Part shown: positions 6,082-7,204 of the stretch, one piece after another | Numbering within the stretch: position 1 is the first letter of the stretch | Layout of the letters: every line of letters begins with the position of its first letter | From: Oscillospiraceae bacterium | GTDB lineage: Bacteria; Bacillota; Clostridia; Oscillospirales; Ruminococcaceae | Length of the DNA: 7,204 nucleotides | Assembly: GCA_028694405.1 (NCBI GenBank) | Contig: JAQUTM010000116.1 | Coordinates: 1 to 7,204 of the forward strand | Direction of reading: 5' to 3' | The notes under the pieces: model-generated | Databases searched by the model: none | The model's input: only the letters and a program-made list of their open reading frames with translations | What the model was told of the DNA's origin: nothing | Position numbers and translations under genes: made by a program

Positions 6082-6087
6082 CTATTT

Positions 6088-6116
6088 ATAATATCTAATT
6101 TTCTATAAAATGTCAA
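6088..6116 (-). promoter_or_regulatory. Promoter of tRNA-Ser
   Basis: On the minus strand a perfect TTGACA (6116-6111), a 17-base spacer and TATTAT (6093-6088) form a strong sigma-A-type promoter, as usual for stable RNA genes. The predicted start is about 35 bases before the mature tRNA. Confidence 0.85.
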
Positions 6117-6233
6117 TAACAAATTTAAAAAAATTATTTTATTGTTATATTAAATAACTCTTTTTTTGTTTTCCTGTAGGGTGTGCCAAAAAACGCTAAG
6201 TTTTAATCTGTTTCCTTTTTAATAGCCTTTTTG

Positions 6234-6242
6234 TGGTATAAT
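6234..6242 (+). promoter_or_regulatory. Extended -10 promoter of the hydrogenase operon
   Basis: TGG followed by TATAAT (6237-6242) is an extended -10 element. The -35 region is only T-rich (CCTTTT at 17 bases) and does not match the consensus, so an activator or the extended -10 contact may be important. The start would be near 6249, giving a leader of about 94 bases with a small AGGAA/TTCCT hairpin at 6259-6279. Confidence 0.65.
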
Positions 6243-6312
6243 GGAAAAAACATTTTTAAGGAACGTACAAGCGATTCCTCCTGTTTTCTGCTTTCAAAAA
6301 ATATTTTTTAAT

Positions 6313-6330
6313 TAATTAAATTTTTAACAA
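6313..6330. promoter_or_regulatory. Rex-like operator before the hydrogenase operon
   Basis: TAATTAA-ATTT-TTAACAA matches the Rex consensus TTGTTAA-N4-TTAACAA fully in the right half and at 5 of 7 positions in the left. Rex is the NADH/NAD+-sensing repressor that controls fermentation and hydrogenase genes in many Clostridia. The site lies in the transcribed leader, just before the ribosome site, in a very AT-rich context, so a chance match is possible. Confidence 0.3.
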
Positions 6331-6342
6331 AGGACGGTTGTT

Positions 6343-6594
6343 ATGAACATTTATATTTGTGTAGGCAGTTCTTGCCATTTAAAAGGTTCTTTTAACATTA
6401 TTCAGCTGATGAAAGAGCATTTGGCGGCACATGGATTAGAAGAAAAGGTAACTTTAGCCGCTTCTTTCTGTTTGGGAAAATGTACCCATGGGGTAACGAT
6501 TAAAGTAGATGATGAAATTATCACAGGCGTTTCACCTGAAAATTTTGAAGAAATTTTTAATCAATATGTTTTAGGAGCACCTAACCATGAATAA
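6343..6594 (+). CDS. Thioredoxin-fold [2Fe-2S] ferredoxin-domain protein (NuoE/HndA-like)
   Basis: This 83-residue protein is a bare thioredoxin-like [2Fe-2S] domain (PF01257 type). The four cluster ligands follow the NuoE pattern: Cys6-x4-Cys11 in CVGSSCHLKG and Cys43-x3-Cys47 in CLGKC. It lacks the N-terminal helical region of the full NuoE/HydA-gamma subunits, which are about twice as long. Such short versions often precede [FeFe]-hydrogenase-like genes in Clostridia and presumably pass electrons to or from them in the cytoplasm. The ATG at 6343 follows AAAGGACGG with suitable spacing. Its stop overlaps the start of the next gene by 8 bases, so both are co-translated from the promoter at 6234-6242. 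Family is certain; the electron partner is inferred. Confidence 0.88.
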   Translation: MNIYICVGSSCHLKGSFNIIQLMKEHLAAHGLEEKVTLAASFCLGKCTHGVTIKVDDEIITGVSPENFEEIFNQYVLGAPNHE

Positions 6595-7204
6595 ATATCT
6601 GCAGCTAAAAAAATCTAATTGCAAGAATTGTTATAAGTGTATTCGCAACTGTCCCGTAAAAAGCATCAAATTCAGCAACGAGCAGGCTAACATTATTCCT
6701 GACGAGTGCATATTGTGTGGCATGTGCTTTGTGTCCTGTCCTCAAAACGCAAAAAAGGTGCGTAATGACGTACCGTGTGTAACAGAGCTAATTGCCGGTG
6801 GCAAAAAAGTAATTGCCAGTGTAGCCCCCAGCTTTATTGCAGAGTTTAACACCACAAGTTTTGAACCTTTGCAGGAGGCATTAAAAAAGCTGGGCTTTTT
6901 CGCCGCAGAGGAAACCGCAGTTGGCGCTACTATTGTAAAAAAAGAATATGAAAAAATGATAGCCGATGGCAAGCATGATGTAATTATCAGCAGCTGCTGC
7001 CACAGTATTAATACTTTAATTCAAAAATATCATCCCGGCGCTCTTCCCTATCTGGCTGATGTGCTAAGTCCCATGCTGGCACACTGCAAAGATATAAAAG
7101 AACGTTACCCTGACTGTGCAACTGTTTTTATAGTGCCTTGCATTTCTAAAAAAGAAGAAGCAGACCTATATGGTTATACAGACGTGGTACTTACCTTTGA
7201 AGAA
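6587..7204 (+). CDS. [FeFe]-hydrogenase-like H-cluster protein, probably sensory type (partial, C-terminus beyond right edge)
   Basis: The first 206 residues are visible. Two [4Fe-4S] ferredoxin motifs come first: Cys12/15/18/22-Pro and Cys41/44/47/51-Pro. The iron-hydrogenase large-subunit domain (PF02906) follows directly (about residue 70 onward), with the L1 motif SSCCHS (135-140; Cys137 aligns with the proton-transfer cysteine, Cys138 with a [4Fe-4S]H ligand) and the L2 motif PCISKKEEA (184-192), in which Cys185 is the next H-cluster ligand. L3 and any PAS or further cluster domain lie beyond the window. Family members in this context, an HsfB/HydS-like arrangement after a small [2Fe-2S] gene, often sense H2 or redox state and precede a SpoIIE-type phosphatase gene. 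His139 replaces the usual Pro. The ATG at 6587 has AGGAG 9 bases upstream, inside the preceding gene. Catalytic versus sensory role cannot be settled here. Confidence 0.85.
   Translation, partial: MNKYLQLKKSNCKNCYKCIRNCPVKSIKFSNEQANIIPDECILCGMCFVSCPQNAKKVRNDVPCVTELIAGGKKVIASVAPSFIAEFNTTSFEPLQEALKKLGFFAAEETAVGATIVKKEYEKMIADGKHDVIISSCCHSINTLIQKYHPGALPYLADVLSPMLAHCKDIKERYPDCATVFIVPCISKKEEADLYGYTDVVLTFEE

Noticed and set aside
5784..6091. Open frames on both strands around the tRNA
   Set aside because: They read through the tRNA-Ser and its terminator. Phrases such as EREGFEPSV and GSNPSLSAK are well-known artefacts of translated tRNA genes.
6142..6174. GTTAT/ATAAC stem followed by a T-run as a plus-strand terminator
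   Set aside because: A five-pair AT-rich stem is too weak, and no plus-strand gene lies upstream.
6296..6320. Two perfect AT-only palindromes (AAAAAATATTTTTT and TTTAATTAATTAAA) as a terminator or origin element
   Set aside because: AT-only stems directly upstream of an expressed operon are weak. They fit ordinary AT-rich leader sequence and have no GC stem or supporting repeats.
6742..6972. Minus-strand frame of 76 codons
   Set aside because: It is antisense to the hydrogenase-like gene, which has conserved cluster motifs.

Overview
The window looks like a chromosomal segment of a low-GC, anaerobic, Gram-positive-type bacterium, most likely a member of the Clostridia. This rests on AT-rich spacers, strong GGAGG-type ribosome binding sites, consensus sigma-A-type promoters, a PF12897-type aspartate aminotransferase, a Cys-motif flavodoxin-family pair, and an [FeFe]-hydrogenase-like gene preceded by a small [2Fe-2S] protein gene. 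Taxonomy is an inference; no rRNA is present.

Layout. Positions 1-5654 are read entirely on the minus strand. From right to left these are a small two-helix membrane protein (5412-5633), a two-gene flavoprotein operon (a soluble Cys-motif flavodoxin-family protein, 5249 down to 4728, overlapping a flavodoxin-like protein with a membrane C-terminus, 4740 down to 3949), an AT-rich gene-free stretch (3370-3948), a TauE/SafE permease (2653-3369), a PLP aminotransferase (1094-2368), and the N-terminal three quarters of SecD, which runs off the left edge. A complete tRNA-Ser(GGA) unit with its own promoter, leader hairpin, encoded CCA and terminator sits on the minus strand at 5908-6116. To its right the direction flips. 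A plus-strand operon starts near 6237 with an 83-residue thioredoxin-fold [2Fe-2S] protein, overlapped by an [FeFe]-hydrogenase-like protein that is cut by the right edge.

How the genes work together. The hydrogenase pair resembles clostridial sensory or accessory [FeFe]-hydrogenase loci, in which an electron-transfer [2Fe-2S] protein is co-expressed with an H-cluster protein; signalling genes such as a SpoIIE-type phosphatase would be expected beyond 7204. The flavoprotein pair is translationally coupled and probably forms one redox module at the membrane. SecD, the aminotransferase and the TauE permease look like independent units.

The most notable structures are regulatory. At two separate junctions (aminotransferase/secD and small membrane protein/flavoprotein) a consensus promoter is embedded in the intrinsic terminator of the upstream gene. 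A perfect 12-bp tandem repeat and a dyad cover one promoter. A Rex-like operator lies before the hydrogenase operon. The hydrogenase L1 motif has His where the family usually has Pro. No mobile element, CRISPR array or clearly novel multi-gene system is visible.
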